NCBI GenBank assembly: GCA_015478775.1
Contig: JADMKP010000010.1
Coordinates: 1 to 64,000, forward strand
DNA length: 64,000 nucleotides
DNA from: Fermentimonas sp.
GTDB taxonomy: Bacteria; Bacteroidota; Bacteroidia; Bacteroidales; Dysgonomonadaceae
Reading direction: 5' to 3'
Shown: piece after piece, positions 63,629 through 64,000 of the stretch
Numbering within the stretch: the stretch's first letter is position 1
Layout: every line of letters starts with the position of its first letter
Notes under the pieces: generated by a model
Seen by the model: only the letters and a program-made list of their open reading frames with translations
Told to the model about the DNA's origin: nothing
Databases searched by the model: none
Translations under genes and position numbers: made by a program

Positions 63629-64000
63629 ATGATTTCAAATTTACTAATCAAGTCAATAAGCCCGAAATTAAAAAATGAGGACTTTATTGAAACTGTTATA
63701 AATGTCGAACTAAATTTTAAGGCTATCGTTTTAGGCGATGGAATTGGTTCACATTATAAACCTGATGAAGGTTCGGAGTTTTGCGTCAAATCATTAAAGA
63801 AACATCTTGAAAACTGCAAAAGCCTTAATGGGATAGATTTCAAAGAGTTATTCAAGAAAGTTCATTCCGAACTAAAAGAAAATTTCAGCAATATTGAAGA
63901 TGATACAATAGATAAAACCCAAGCTTATGGCACAACGTTAATTTGTGCTATTGAACTTGAAGACAAATACATTGTTGCGTATCTTGGAAATGGCTCTGCG
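63629..64000 (+). CDS. PP2C-type protein phosphatase, N-terminal part (runs off window)
   Basis: An open frame begins at ATG 63629 and stays open for 124 codons to the last base. It starts MISNLLIKSISPKLKNEDFI. The metal-binding aspartate is in IVLGDGIGSHYKPDEGSEF, corresponding to the DGxGG motif of PPM/PP2C phosphatases. The second motif is in AYGTTLICAIELEDKYIVAYLGNGSA, matching GTT...GDS-type. Two expected C-terminal motifs lie beyond the window. It is co-transcribed with the vWA gene. The likely function is to remove phosphate from serine or threonine in a signalling module with a kinase. Confidence 0.8.
   Translation, partial: MISNLLIKSISPKLKNEDFIETVINVELNFKAIVLGDGIGSHYKPDEGSEFCVKSLKKHLENCKSLNGIDFKELFKKVHSELKENFSNIEDDTIDKTQAYGTTLICAIELEDKYIVAYLGNGSA

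Overview
The window looks like chromosome of an AT-rich member of the Bacteroidetes, most likely order Bacteroidales. The evidence is taxonomic signature genes (DUF4293 next to an Rpb6-type omega subunit and a BamD lipoprotein, DUF5606, DUF5686, DUF4919, DUF1460, a UpxY-type antiterminator, a tricorn-like S41 protease), the absence of clear Shine-Dalgarno sequences, and many Bacteroidetes promoters of the form TTG-N19-21-TAnnTTTG. Family and genus cannot be fixed from sequence alone.

Left part (1-24 kb). The window opens on the 3' end of a 5S rRNA gene and its terminator, so an rRNA operon lies just outside. A small lipoprotein follows, then a BON/SH3 pair, a fused MsrB-MsrA lipoprotein, S-adenosylhomocysteinase (ahcY), tRNA-Lys, an outer membrane beta-barrel protein, CorA, a DUF4919 protein, fabD, and an acyl-CoA synthetase with its XRE-cupin regulator. 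Next come a run of minus-strand genes (S9 peptidase, inositol-phosphatase-like protein, ZIP transporter), ispE, a DUF5686 protein, a Crp/Fnr regulator, a bacterial GH3 enzyme, bamD, rpoZ, DUF4293 and an M48 lipoprotein peptidase.

Middle part (24-49 kb). This is mostly housekeeping: topoisomerase IV subunit A, a DUF3316-like protein, a MalY-type C-S lyase, a SlyD-type FKBP with a cysteine-rich tail, aroC, DUF1460, MgtC, a C-terminal processing protease, VanZ, an FtsE-like ATPase, pyrG, yidC, an OmpA-like lipoprotein, free-methionine-R-sulfoxide reductase, a lone UpxY-like antiterminator, a GH10-like hydrolase, Fur, purA, a membrane zinc peptidase, an SDR epimerase, and SRPBCC and VOC proteins.

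Right part (48-61 kb). Here are a PQQ-type sugar dehydrogenase lipoprotein, a tricorn-like protease, an NfeD protein, plsC, a FemAB/GNAT-like protein, galE, a DUF2582 winged helix protein, cdsA, DUF5606 and a lactonase. An orphan hairpin with a 19-codon ORF lies at 55.7-55.8 kb.

Right end (61.3-64 kb). This is the only clearly accessory segment. A DUF6266 C-terminal fragment is joined to an IS21-type istA N-terminal fragment with its terminal repeats. That abuts a lipoprotein gene that has lost its 5' end. A repeat-rich gene-free stretch follows, then a vWA protein and a PP2C-type phosphatase that runs off the window. The vWA-PP2C pair resembles two thirds of the TerY-P signalling triad (vWA, PP2C, kinase) and is the best candidate for an interesting system. 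The decisive gene, if present, lies beyond position 64000.

Functional themes are envelope biogenesis (bamD, yidC, ompA-like, plsC, cdsA, ispE, galE), methionine-oxidation repair (MsrBA and fRMsr), and peptide and protein turnover (S9, M48, S41, tricorn-like, NfeD).
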